Shown here piece by piece: positions 1 through 6,599 of a stretch of 13,461 nucleotides of DNA. Source of the stretch: Deltaproteobacteria bacterium RBG_16_54_11 (lineage in GTDB: Bacteria; Desulfobacterota; B13-G15; RBG-16-54-18). Below the pieces are notes generated by a model. The model saw only the letters and a list, made by a program, of their open reading frames with translations, made no database searches and was not told where the DNA came from. Each line of letters opens with the position of its first letter. The stretch's first letter is position 1. The position numbers and the translations under genes were made by a program. Location: the NCBI GenBank assembly GCA_001797905.1, contig MGQS01000015.1, positions 909 through 14,369 of the forward strand, in the 5' to 3' direction.

Positions 1-23
1 GGCGGCATGACGGAGCATCACTC

Positions 24-152
24 ACTAGCTAAAGAGCCACCTTCGGAAATCCCGCCTCGGCGGGACAAATCCCCCTCAATTCCCCCTTTTCCAAAGGGGG
101 AGGTTATCCCTCTGGCTAAAGAGCCACCTCCGGCCTTTCGTAAAGGGAGGTA
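24..152. repeat. Composite intergenic repeat with hairpins and two copies of a short interspersed motif
   Basis: Positions 1-170 hold no gene I can support. The stretch contains two copies of one motif, at 24-46 and 111-134 (core GCTAAAGAGCCACC followed by TTCGG or TCCGG). Between them are two hairpins: CCCGCC/GGCGGG at 51-64 and a C5-to-G5 stem at 82-100. Purine-rich G-runs follow up to about 160. Related motif copies recur at 5208-5246 and, inverted, at 11454-11477. This looks like dispersed repetitive intergenic DNA. It lies just 3' of the lyase gene on the minus strand, so its hairpins could stabilise or end that transcript, although no clear T-tract is seen. Confidence 0.6.
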
Positions 153-170
153 GGGAGGGATTTAATAAAG

Positions 171-872
171 CTATTTTCTTGGCAATTGCCAGAAGGGCCC
201 CTTCTTTCCGAATTCTTTGCCCAGCTCGATTGCATACTCCCTGCTGCGGGAGACCCAATCATCATCAAGACGCCTGCGAAAATAGTTTCCTGAAAAGAGT
301 GTAACGAGATCGTCAAGGGGGACAATCCCCTCTTCGGCGTCGGCCTTAAAGCCGGACCAGTTCCTCACGTGCTCCTCCGACCGGAAGAGGTTCATGGTGC
401 TTCAGGCATAGGGTATGTTCTCGAACCACTTGCGGAAGGGGACAGCCACATATCCTACTAATCCCTTGGGTTCGGCTCGGAGCACCTCTCCGTCCCGCAT
501 CTCCACGGCAATTGGCCCTCCGCAGTCCAGGCAGGGGGCATCGATGCGAACCTTTTTTCCTGGAAAGAGCCAGCAGACCGCCAGCGATTCAAAGCCTCAC
601 TGGCCGTACCATTTCTCTTGGCCGTCAATCGTAATTCTATACTGGGTGGGCAGGTGGTTGAAGGGGGCGAAGGAGGTGATGTAGTCCGTACCCGGGAACA
701 GCCAGCCGGGGATCCCCGCCTTGAAGAGATCGTGCAGAGCCTTCCTGCCCTCTTCTACGGAGAGGCCGAGCTCGGCGGCGATCTCCGTGTAAAAAGGCGC
801 CTGCCCGGTTTCTACCATGTGCTTCATGATGACCTTGAAGGTCTTGTCTAACGGGCTCGGCTCGCTCATCAT
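171..872 (-). CDS. saoL: MerB-like organometal lyase, selenoprotein with two selenocysteines (SaoL-like)
   Basis: This is predicted to cleave carbon-metal bonds (C-Hg or similar) by protonolysis in the cytoplasm. It is readable only if TGA codons at 597-599 and 402-404 encode Sec. The result is one 233-residue frame ending in TAG at 171. Sec92 sits in a WYGQ-Sec-GFES context and aligns with MerB Cys96. Sec157 sits in a YA-Sec-STMNLF context and aligns with Cys159 of MerB's CCHVHFF. The spacing is 65 residues against 63 in MerB. Glu95 stands where MerB has Asp99, and Cys114 matches MerB Cys117, with an extra Cys117 making CLDC. Residues 8-55 fit MerB's helical winged-helix-like N-terminus. The start is MM at 872 because AAGGAG lies just upstream and a longer reading would run into vapC. 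Both TGAs have SECIS-like hairpins. From memory the family is named SaoL. The alternative, a pseudogene with two nonsense codons, seems unlikely. No sel genes are in view. Confidence 0.88.
372..404 (-). promoter_or_regulatory. SECIS-like hairpin for the second in-frame UGA (Sec157)
   Basis: After the UGA at 404-402 there are 19 nt, then the loop GGUC (382-379). It is closed by a 7-bp stem CUCUUCC (389-383) with GGAGGAG (378-372), which has one U-G wobble. The stem sequence is unrelated to the first hairpin, but the apical GGUC and the distance from the UGA are the same. That pattern is expected for two independently functional bacterial SECIS elements in one mRNA. Confidence 0.8.
569..599 (-). 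promoter_or_regulatory. SECIS-like hairpin for the first in-frame UGA (Sec92)
   Basis: After the UGA at 599-597 there are 17 nt, then the loop GGUCU (579-575). It is closed by a 6-bp stem GCUGGC (585-580) with GCUGGC (574-569), which includes two G-U wobbles. The E. coli fdhF SECIS also presents AGGUCU in its apical loop, about 18 nt after its UGA, and the G and U there are contacted by SelB. Position, stem length and loop all agree, so this is strong support for Sec insertion. Confidence 0.82.
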
Positions 873-891
873 TGTCTCCTTATCTTCCCCT

Positions 892-905
892 GATATTTTA
901 ATATC
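892..905 (-). promoter_or_regulatory. Inverted repeat upstream of saoL, candidate operator
   Basis: GATATT and AATATC flank a 2-nt centre, forming a 14-bp inverted repeat 20 nt upstream of the saoL start and just before its Shine-Dalgarno AAGGAG. The surrounding 80-nt gap between vapC and saoL is AT-rich and must hold any private saoL promoter, although I could not pick a convincing -35/-10 pair. An operator for a metal-sensing repressor is possible but not shown. Confidence 0.35.
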
Positions 906-936
906 CTGATAAGCATTGCCTTTTTTATACATCCTG

Positions 937-960
937 AAAAGACGGGGCATGCTACCGTCT
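937..960 (-). terminator. Probable rho-independent terminator of vapBC
   Basis: On the minus strand AGACGG (960-955) pairs with CCGUCU (945-940) and is followed by a short U-run. The 5' arm overlaps the vapC stop codon. The stem is only 6 bp and the U-run short, so termination may be partial. It nevertheless suggests that saoL is not simply read from the vapBC promoter. Confidence 0.5.
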
Positions 961-1416
961 CCCCTTGCGCCTCCGATACGCTGCTCTTCCCTCGTGAACA
1001 CGATCAGCAGGAGCGGGTTCTAAAAACCCCTCCATAGAAACCGCAATACCCGGGAACTTTCCCTGCAATTCCCGGTCCTCGGTCACGCAGAGGATTCGCA
1101 TGTCCATGGCCAGCGTAATGAATTGCCCGTCATAAGCAGTGATTCCATAGTGAGCGACGAGTTCGATCACCCTGGCTGCGAGAGGTTCTGATTCATTCTC
1201 TATCAAGATGCCGGAGACCTTTTGCCAAACGTTTATAGCCTGCTCCAAGGTGATTTGTTCGGCTTTCATCGCTGTAGCCAGGATGTTCTGGAACTCATAT
1301 CGCCACAGGCAGGGCACGATCCAGACCGGGTCCTTGTGCTCCACCCGTTTGGCTTGCGGTGTCAGAACGCTGGTCAGGTTGCGCGCCGCGATGATGTTCG
1401 AATCCACCACAATCAC
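952..1416 (-). CDS. vapC: VapC-type PIN-domain ribonuclease toxin
   Basis: This is predicted to be the toxin of a type II toxin-antitoxin pair, an Mg2+-dependent endoribonuclease that acts on tRNA or rRNA when its antitoxin is lost. The 154-residue protein begins IVVDSN with Asp5. It has Glu41 in the WRYEF segment, Asp96 in AYDGQF and Asp114 in TEDREL, the four acidic residues of a PIN active site. The start is GTG at 1416, which overlaps the vapB stop as GTGA, so the two are translationally coupled. The C-terminal ~20 residues are Arg-rich and extend past the usual PIN fold. The target RNA cannot be told from sequence. Confidence 0.85.
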   Translation of the reverse strand: MIVVDSNIIAARNLTSVLTPQAKRVEHKDPVWIVPCLWRYEFQNILATAMKAEQITLEQAINVWQKVSGILIENESEPLAARVIELVAHYGITAYDGQFITLAMDMRILCVTEDRELQGKFPGIAVSMEGFLEPAPADRVHEGRAAYRRRKGRR

Positions 1417-1631
1417 AGGCGGCCCTCGCGCTTGGCTTGATCGATAAATTTCGCGGTCAAAGGCGTCCTGGTCCGCGCCGGAGGCGGAAAGCTCAAGGGT
1501 TGAAAACGGCGCATCCTCTCCTCAAAAACGCAGATGGCCTGTTGTGTCATGGAGCGGCGATTTCTAGCCGCTTCCGTTTTCAACCACTCATGCACCTCAC
1601 GGGGCATGTCTTTTATCAATAAGGCAGGCAT
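1413..1631 (-). CDS. vapB: VapB/FitA-like ribbon-helix-helix antitoxin
   Basis: This 72-residue protein has an N-terminal Arc/FitA-type ribbon-helix-helix fold. A short strand (ALLIKDMP) is followed by two helices (roughly residues 11-41) with the typical EAARNRRSMTQQA segment. The C-terminal part is Pro/Arg-rich and is expected to wrap around VapC and occupy its active site. It should neutralise VapC and repress its own operon. The start at 1631 is chosen for GGAGGT seven bases upstream. An upstream in-frame ATG at 1688 lies inside the -35 box and is unlikely. The stop overlaps the GTG start of vapC. Confidence 0.83.
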   Translation of the reverse strand: MPALLIKDMPREVHEWLKTEAARNRRSMTQQAICVFEERMRRFQPLSFPPPARTRTPLTAKFIDQAKREGRL

Positions 1632-1659
1632 GGCGTACCTCCGATACCGTTTTGCTATA

Positions 1660-1688
1660 ATAATACTAGCGACCGGTTGGGTTGTCAA
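1660..1688 (-). promoter_or_regulatory. Sigma70-type promoter of vapBC
   Basis: A perfect TTGACA (1688-1683), a 17-bp spacer and TATTAT (1665-1660) lie 28 bp before the vapB start. The -10 region sits within an imperfect inverted repeat (GCTA at one end, TAGC at the other), where autoregulation by the VapBC complex would be expected. Confidence 0.75.
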
Positions 1689-1737
1689 TCCATCTTTTCA
1701 GGTTATTTACGCAAAAAAGGTAAGAGAGGATGGAACG

Positions 1738-3159
1738 TTACTTACTGATAAACTGCAGGATCTTCTGGACAGTCAGCTCGGCCTCGTGGACGCAGTCGCT
1801 GATGCCGATCCCTCGATAGGCGCTGCCAGTCAGGAAGAGGCCGGGGTGTTTCGCGAGCCCCTGCTCGATGCGGGAGAGCCTTTCATCATGTCCCAGCGTG
1901 TACTGGGGCATGGCCTTGTGCCAGCGGTAGATCCTCTGCAGCAGGGGCTCATCCTTGATTTCCAGGATCTCCTCGATATCCCCCCTCACTGCCGCGAGCA
2001 GCTCGTCATCTCCCCATGACACCAGCTCTTCGTTCTTCGCCCCGCCCACAAAACAACGCAGCAGGACCTTCCCCTGGGGGGCCCTGCCGGTGAACTTGAC
2101 GGAGCTGAAGGTGGCGGCCATGATGCTTCTTTTCTCCAGGCGGGGGACCACAAACCCGTAGCCATCGAGGGGGTGGCCTATCTGCGAGCGCTCGTAGGCC
2201 AGGTTGATGGTGGCTGTGGAGCAGTAGGGGATGGTAGTAAGCTGCCGGGCGATTTCGCCTGCGATACCCTGCAGGAGATCCGCCGTTGCAAAGGACGGTG
2301 TTGCCAGGACCACGGCATCCGCCTCCATTGCCTTTTTCGTCCCCCGCAGTCGGAGGCGGTATCGCGGCCCTTGAGAGGGCTTCCCGGTAATTTTTTCCAT
2401 TCCTACGACTCCCTGCTCCAAAGAGATGATCCCTGGTGAAAGAGTCTTTTTCAGGGCCGTGACCAGCCCCTCCATGCCGTGCCTCAGGGTGATGAACATG
2501 GTGTAGCGCGGGCGCAGGTGGGCGAATTGCTTCTTCCTCTGATACATACCCCAGATGAGGCTGCGATGCCCCTGCTCCAGATCGATAAAGCGGGGAAAGG
2601 TGCTTTGCAGGCTCATGGTCTCCGGGTCGCCGGCGTGGATCCCCGCCACCAGGGGCTCGGCGATCCGCTCCAGGGCTTCCCTGCCTAAACGGCGGCGGAC
2701 AAAGGCCCCCAGGCTCTCTTCCACATCGGATTTTTTCCGCGGGAGGATCAGGTCGAGGCCCATGCGCGCCTTGCCGGGCAGGCTGAACAATGAGCTCTTG
2801 ACAAAGGGCCACAGGCTGGTGGGGGCAAGGAGCATGAAGCCCTCGGGGATCTCGTGGAGTCTCCTGCCCCGAAGGATGAAGGTCCGGCGGACCTGCTGGT
2901 TGGTGCCGATAACCTCCTGCGCCAGCCCTAGTTCTTCGCAGAGCTTAAGGGCCCAGGGTTTTTCCGAGATGAAGCAGTCAGGACCCCCCTCCATGAGGAA
3001 CCCATCGGCCTGCTCGGTGAGGATGGAGCCCCCGAGCCGCCCTCCTTTCTCGAGCAGGGCGATCTCCAGCTGTTGCCCCCCTTGTTGGGTGGACTTGGAA
3101 AGATAGTAGGCCGTGCTGAGACCGGCGATGCCGGCGCCGATGATGACGATTCGTTTCAT
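1738..3159 (-). CDS. hemY: FAD-dependent protoporphyrinogen (or coproporphyrinogen) oxidase
   Basis: This is a flavoprotein that removes six electrons from a porphyrinogen to form the porphyrin ring in haem synthesis. The 473-residue length fits the HemY/PPOX family (also labelled hemG in some annotations, but unrelated to E. coli flavodoxin-like HemG). The N-terminus has the dinucleotide fold IGAGIAGLSTAYYL (residues 5-19), the GGRLGG loop and the DGFLMEGGPDCF segment. The C-terminus has the FAD-closing TGSAYRGIGISDC motif. The start overlaps the hemH stop by ATGA. The electron acceptor is unknown: members use oxygen in aerobes, and an anaerobe would need another route. It could act on coproporphyrinogen if the organism uses the coproporphyrin pathway. 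Confidence 0.93.
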   Translation of the reverse strand: MKRIVIIGAGIAGLSTAYYLSKSTQQGGQQLEIALLEKGGRLGGSILTEQADGFLMEGGPDCFISEKPWALKLCEELGLAQEVIGTNQQVRRTFILRGRRLHEIPEGFMLLAPTSLWPFVKSSLFSLPGKARMGLDLILPRKKSDVEESLGAFVRRRLGREALERIAEPLVAGIHAGDPETMSLQSTFPRFIDLEQGHRSLIWGMYQRKKQFAHLRPRYTMFITLRHGMEGLVTALKKTLSPGIISLEQGVVGMEKITGKPSQGPRYRLRLRGTKKAMEADAVVLATPSFATADLLQGIAGEIARQLTTIPYCSTATINLAYERSQIGHPLDGYGFVVPRLEKRSIMAATFSSVKFTGRAPQGKVLLRCFVGGAKNEELVSWGDDELLAAVRGDIEEILEIKDEPLLQRIYRWHKAMPQYTLGHDERLSRIEQGLAKHPGLFLTGSAYRGIGISDCVHEAELTVQKILQFISK

Positions 3160-4088
3160 CGTCCTTCCAGCGCCTCCTCCACCAGCTGGCAGATGACCTC
3201 GATCAACTCCGGCGCATCGTTGAGACAGGGGGTTCTGACGATCGCTATCCCCTGTTTATCCGCCCACGCCTTGAGAGCGATGTCGAGGTCGTAGAGGGTC
3301 TCCAGGTGGTCAACGATAAAGCCGATGGGGCAGATCACGGCCTTGTGAAGGCCCTCTGCGAAAAGCTCTTCGAGACACGTCTGCGGCTCAGGTCCGAGCC
3401 ACGCGTCTCCTCCCCTTCCCCTGCTCTGGAAGGCCAGGCGCCAGCGCAACGGGCCGGTGATTTGGATGATCCCCTCGATGGTCTCCTCCAGTTGCCTTAC
3501 ATAGGGGGCGCTGGCGACAACATCCTGGGGTAGGCTGTGGGCCGTGAAGACCACAGGTATCGCCTCTTTCCTCCCGCCCATTCTCCCTCTCGCCTCGTCG
3601 ATCTTTGCGGCCCAGGCGGCGCAGAGGCCGGCGTGGACGTGCCAGTCATCTACCTCAACGAGCTGCATTCTTTCATTCCAGGTGGCGACAATCCGCTTCA
3701 CCTCCGCATAATACCCTTCCGTGGTGAAGGAGGAATGATAGGGTGAGAGGCTTATGAGGATGATACGGGAGACCTCCCGCTCGCGGATCTCCTCCAGGGC
3801 TTCGGCAATGAGGGGTCGGCTGTAGCGCATACCCACAAAGACCGGCAGGGGCTTTCCCTTTCCTTTAAGCGCCTTTTCCAAAGCCCTGGCCTGGCGCAGG
3901 GTCATCTCAGGCAGGGGCGAGGCGTTGCCGATGGCCTGATAGCGCCTTTGCAGCCCTTCGAGTTGCTTGGGCGAGGGCTTCTTTCCCGTGAGCCGCTCCA
4001 CAAACGGCGCCACCTCCTCCAAGGAGCGAGGGCCGCCAAAGGCGAGCAGCATGATTGCGAAGCTGGAAAGGTCGCCCTCTTCTTTCAT
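3156..4088 (-). CDS. hemH: Ferrochelatase
   Basis: This enzyme inserts Fe2+ into protoporphyrin IX (or coproporphyrin III) near the end of haem synthesis. The 310-residue protein has the family hallmarks: a LLAFGGP start region, GMRYSRP, the metal-site histidine in VFTAHSLP, and the acidic motif GFIVDHLETLYDLD. The usual ISLYPHYS motif appears here as ISLSPYHS, a modest local variation. Both ends overlap neighbours by ATGA (hemE upstream, hemY downstream), which implies one transcript and coupled translation. Its length matches the short bacterial ferrochelatases that lack a C-terminal Fe-S extension. Confidence 0.95.
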   Translation of the reverse strand: MKEEGDLSSFAIMLLAFGGPRSLEEVAPFVERLTGKKPSPKQLEGLQRRYQAIGNASPLPEMTLRQARALEKALKGKGKPLPVFVGMRYSRPLIAEALEEIREREVSRIILISLSPYHSSFTTEGYYAEVKRIVATWNERMQLVEVDDWHVHAGLCAAWAAKIDEARGRMGGRKEAIPVVFTAHSLPQDVVASAPYVRQLEETIEGIIQITGPLRWRLAFQSRGRGGDAWLGPEPQTCLEELFAEGLHKAVICPIGFIVDHLETLYDLDIALKAWADKQGIAIVRTPCLNDAPELIEVICQLVEEALEGR

Positions 4089-5125
4089 TTATCTTTGCTG
4101 AGACGGTGGACCGCCTCCACCATAGTGATGACGTTCTCTTCGGGTGTTTGGGGCAGGACCCCATGACCCAGGTTGAAGATGTGGCCGGGCCGGCCTTCGG
4201 CTCTGTGCAGGATCTCGGCAACCCGGCTCTCGATCCTCTCGGGAGGTCCGAGCAGGGCTGCCGGGTCCAGGTTACCCTGGATCCCCACATCGTAGCCCAG
4301 CCGCCGCCAAGCAGCGTCGAGGTCTATACGCCAGTCGATACCGATGACGTCTCCGCCGGCTGTCTTCATCTGTTCAAGGATGCCCGCTGCACCGGTGGCG
4401 AAGTGGATGGCTGGGACCTTGGATGATAATTCGTGAAAGATCCTTCGGCTGTGGGGGAGGACAAACTCTTCATAATCCCGCGGGGAGAGAATGCCGGCCC
4501 AGCTGTCGAAGAGCTGTACAACCACGGCCCCTGCGCGGACCTGGGCGTTGAGGTACGAGATAACGGCCGCACTGAGCTTTTCCATCAGGATGTGCCAGCA
4601 GGAAGGGTCCTGCAGCATCAGGGATTTGGTCCGGACAAAATCCTTAGTGCCTCCCCCCTCGATGAGGTAGCTGGCCAGGGTAAAGGGGGCTCCGGAAAAG
4701 CCGATCAAGGGGATCCGCCCTTTGAGCTCTCGGCAGACCGCCTTGATGGCCTCCATGACGAAGGGGAGGTCCTCCTCAGCCTCGATTCCCCTGAGCCGCT
4801 CCACCTCAGCGCGGCTGCGGGGGGGATTGTGGATCACCGGTCCTTCCCCCTTGGTGAACTCCAGGCTGATCCCCATGGGTTCAAGGGGGAGGAGGATATC
4901 GGCGAAGATGATGGCGGCGTCCACCCCTAATCGCTCGATGGGCAGGAGGGTCACCTTGGTTGCCAGCTCCGGTGTCTTGCACAAGATGAGAAAAGGGTAT
5001 TGCCGCCGCAGAGAGCGGTACTCTGCGAGGAAGCGGCCTGCCTGGCGCATCAGCCAGACCGGCGTATACTCCGTAGGTTCCCTCTTGCAGGCCCTTAAAA
5101 AGATAGGAATATCCTTCACAGTCAT
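4085..5125 (-). CDS. hemE: Uroporphyrinogen III decarboxylase
   Basis: This enzyme decarboxylates the four acetate side chains of uroporphyrinogen III to give coproporphyrinogen III, a cytoplasmic step of haem synthesis. The 346-residue protein has the signature TPVWLMRQAGR near the N-terminus, which binds substrate carboxylates through arginines. It also has the catalytic aspartate region IIFADILLPLEPMG, the GFSGAPFTLASYLIEG motif and the C-terminal LGHGVLPQTPEENV motif. I start at ATG 5125. A TTG two codons upstream (5131) is possible, and neither has a strong Shine-Dalgarno. It is the first gene of a hemE-hemH-hemY operon, an order also known from Bacillus (hemEHY) and some deltaproteobacteria. 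Confidence 0.95.
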   Translation of the reverse strand: MTVKDIPIFLRACKREPTEYTPVWLMRQAGRFLAEYRSLRRQYPFLILCKTPELATKVTLLPIERLGVDAAIIFADILLPLEPMGISLEFTKGEGPVIHNPPRSRAEVERLRGIEAEEDLPFVMEAIKAVCRELKGRIPLIGFSGAPFTLASYLIEGGGTKDFVRTKSLMLQDPSCWHILMEKLSAAVISYLNAQVRAGAVVVQLFDSWAGILSPRDYEEFVLPHSRRIFHELSSKVPAIHFATGAAGILEQMKTAGGDVIGIDWRIDLDAAWRRLGYDVGIQGNLDPAALLGPPERIESRVAEILHRAEGRPGHIFNLGHGVLPQTPEENVITMVEAVHRLSKDK

Positions 5126-5147
5126 TGTCAAGGAGATAATCTTTTAA

Positions 5148-5290
5148 AATCTCCTCTCCCCTCGGGGGGAGAGGATAAAGGTGAGGGGGAAAGTTATAAG
5201 CCTATCCACTGGCCAAAGGGCCACTGGCCAAGGGGTCACCTTCGGCTTCGGCCTCACCCGGCCCCTCTCCCGCCAGCGGGAGAGGGGATG
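5148..5290. repeat. Composite palindromic intergenic repeat
   Basis: The 286-base gap between hemE and the next gene holds no supportable gene. It has a 9-bp stem CCTCTCCCC/GGGGAGAGG (5153-5174) and an 11-bp perfect stem CCCCTCTCCCG/CGGGAGAGGGG with a CCAG loop (5262-5287). Between them are two adjacent copies of the short interspersed motif (5208-5222 and 5223-5246). The arrangement resembles the dispersed hairpin repeats common between genes in many proteobacteria. It sits just upstream of hemE, so it may affect that transcript. I see nothing clear in 5291-5417. Confidence 0.65.
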
Positions 5291-5417
5291 CATGGCACCT
5301 TCATCATTTGTTAATGACAAGGCATTCATAGGAAATTGTTTCGATGTTTGACCATCATAATCTTGGTTTTTTCCCGTGGTGTCAAGGAGAAGTTGATCGG
5401 AAGGGAGCGCTTTTATA

Positions 5418-5996
5418 TCATGACTGCGTCAAGAGGATCGCCCGGCTCAAGGATATGGCAGGATAGGCCCTGATCTTTAATCCGCTCTCTTCCGCCATCT
5501 GTATGGTCCGGTCAAAGGCCATTTTTGTTACATGAAGCTTCGGTTCTACAATTAATGCGCAGGCAGTGCCCTTCATAAGTTTTTTTACATTCTTTAAAAA
5601 TTGGATCTTATCCGGAACTTCGTGCAGCATCCAAAAGGCCAATATGAAATCCGCTTTTTCCTTGAGCCCAAAATCATTCGGCGCAGAAAGATGAGTCACA
5701 AGATTGCCGTTAACGCGCGCCTTGATGGCGCGGCGTTTTAATACCGTCAGCATTTTTTCTTGTATATCGAGGGCAATGACCTTGCCCTCTTTACCCGCCA
5801 GCTTCAATAACGGGATAGCGAAATAACCCATGCCCGGCCCGATATCTATAACGGTAAAGCCCTGTTTTACATAGGGCGCAAGAATCTCGTAGGGGTCCTG
5901 AAATAGTTTGCGCAGTGGATTGTCAAAGGCATAACAAAACCACCAGGGGCATACGTGCCTATACCTGGCAAAAATTATATCGAAGATGTTTTTCAT
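5418..5996 (-). CDS. Class I SAM-dependent methyltransferase
   Basis: This is a 192-residue Rossmann-fold methyltransferase of the UbiE/Methyltransf_11 type with unknown substrate. Motif I is VIDIGPGMGYF (residues 49-59), the acidic loop after strand beta2 is ALDIQ (75-79), and FILAFWMLHEVPD forms the motif II-III region. The N-terminal HVCPWWFCYAFDNPLRK segment is aromatic and Cys-containing, a feature of a recurring family of small uncharacterised methyltransferases. No strong Shine-Dalgarno is visible before the ATG. Base composition is lower in GC than the hem operon. The neighbours give no clue to the substrate. Confidence 0.8.
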   Translation of the reverse strand: MKNIFDIIFARYRHVCPWWFCYAFDNPLRKLFQDPYEILAPYVKQGFTVIDIGPGMGYFAIPLLKLAGKEGKVIALDIQEKMLTVLKRRAIKARVNGNLVTHLSAPNDFGLKEKADFILAFWMLHEVPDKIQFLKNVKKLMKGTACALIVEPKLHVTKMAFDRTIQMAEESGLKIRAYPAISLSRAILLTQS

Positions 5997-6133
5997 ATTA
6001 TATTTTTGGTGTACTTATTTTTTTCTTATACGGCCAAGCACGCTGAGTACGCCGTGCTCGACCAGTTGTTGTCATAAGGCCGCGTTAATGCGTTTGTCGG
6101 CGGCGAGCGAACAGAATCCGCTGAAGAAAATGA

Positions 6134-6490
6134 TTAAAAGCCCAAAATTAATTTGTTGAAGGCCTTTAAGTTTACCACCTTGTAGCTTGGCTTTAATTGA
6201 TAATTTAGTTTAGCTAAATAGCCCTCTTGGTTATACAGCCGGCGAGCAATGGAACCGTTTGATTTGATGTCTAATTTGTGCGTCCAATTGGTATTCGGTA
6301 AATCTTTAACTTTAATTGGTTTTAAATTTTTCCATAGATCATTTAGATGCTTTATCTGGTCAGGCTGGTCAATGACTCGAATTTGTCGAAAAGAAGAGTC
6401 CAGGACAATAACGTGAGATATTTTTAATTCCTCTGCCTTGGCACTTATAGCAAAAATAAAGAATATCATTGTAATTAGAAGTTTCTGCAT
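6134..6490 (-). CDS. Short secreted protein of unknown function
   Basis: I do not recognise this family. The 118-residue protein has a clear Sec signal peptide (MQKLLITMIFFIFAISAKA, cleavage probably after residue 19). A small soluble domain of about 99 residues follows, rich in Lys, Asn and Leu, with no cysteines or catalytic motif visible. It is probably periplasmic or exported. The gene is noticeably AT-rich compared with the flanking genes, which fits a recent arrival. The ribosome site is weak. It stands alone between the methyltransferase and copy 1 of a 103-bp direct repeat. Confidence 0.6.
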   Translation of the reverse strand: MQKLLITMIFFIFAISAKAEELKISHVIVLDSSFRQIRVIDQPDQIKHLNDLWKNLKPIKVKDLPNTNWTHKLDIKSNGSIARRLYNQEGYLAKLNYQLKPSYKVVNLKAFNKLILGF

Positions 6491-6496
6491 ACTTTT

Positions 6497-6599
6497 AACT
6501 CATATATTAGATTGATTCGTTGAGGATGTTATGTAATAGTATCATCTAGCATAGATGTCAACCAGCGCATGATCTGGTGGAGGCAGATATGCTGGAAGC
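6497..6599 (+). repeat. Direct repeat copy 1: orphan promoter and start-codon region
   Basis: This 103-bp stretch aligns from end to end with 7362-7465 at roughly 80% identity by eye, with one small gap. Both copies begin AACTCATATATTAGATTGATTC, allowing for the last bases, share CATAGATGTCAAC and end in a GTGGAGG ribosome site. In copy 1 the start ATG (6589) opens a frame that stops after four codons (ATG CTG GAA GCG TAA). Homology to the downstream gene then ends, so this copy has lost its gene. Confidence 0.75.

Noticed and set aside
76..325. Short minus-strand ORFs over the left-end repeat
   Set aside because: They cover repetitive hairpin DNA and the tail of the lyase gene in other frames, with no coding character.
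171..395. Independent 74-residue gene starting at ATG 395
   Set aside because: The MerB-like similarity begins before this ATG and runs through the TGA at 402-404. The segment is the C-terminal third of the selenoprotein.
597..1001. Longer upstream start (1001) for the first segment of the lyase gene
   Set aside because: It would overlap vapC by about 50 bases and lacks a good ribosome site. MM at 872/869 has AAGGAG at the right distance and matches the MerB N-terminus.
2006..2812. 268-codon open frame inside hemY on the same strand
   Set aside because: It is an out-of-frame shadow in GC-rich coding sequence, Pro/Gly/Arg-rich, with no domain. hemY itself is unmistakable.
4433..4930. 165-codon plus-strand frame opposite hemE
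   Set aside because: It is antisense to strongly conserved hemE, with no ribosome site and no recognisable domain.
5144..5329. 61-codon minus-strand ORF between hemE and the methyltransferase
   Set aside because: It consists of the palindromic repeat (hairpin stems read as Pro/Arg/Ser runs) and is not a protein gene.
6025..6125. GC-rich patch reading LAADKRINAAL-TGA-QQLVEHGVLSVLGRI on the minus strand, with a hairpin about 19 nt after the TGA
   Set aside because: The reading is short (about 35 residues before the TGA, 18 after) and the loop lacks GGU. There is no start codon or ribosome site, and the opposite strand also reads plausibly. At best it is a decayed gene end.
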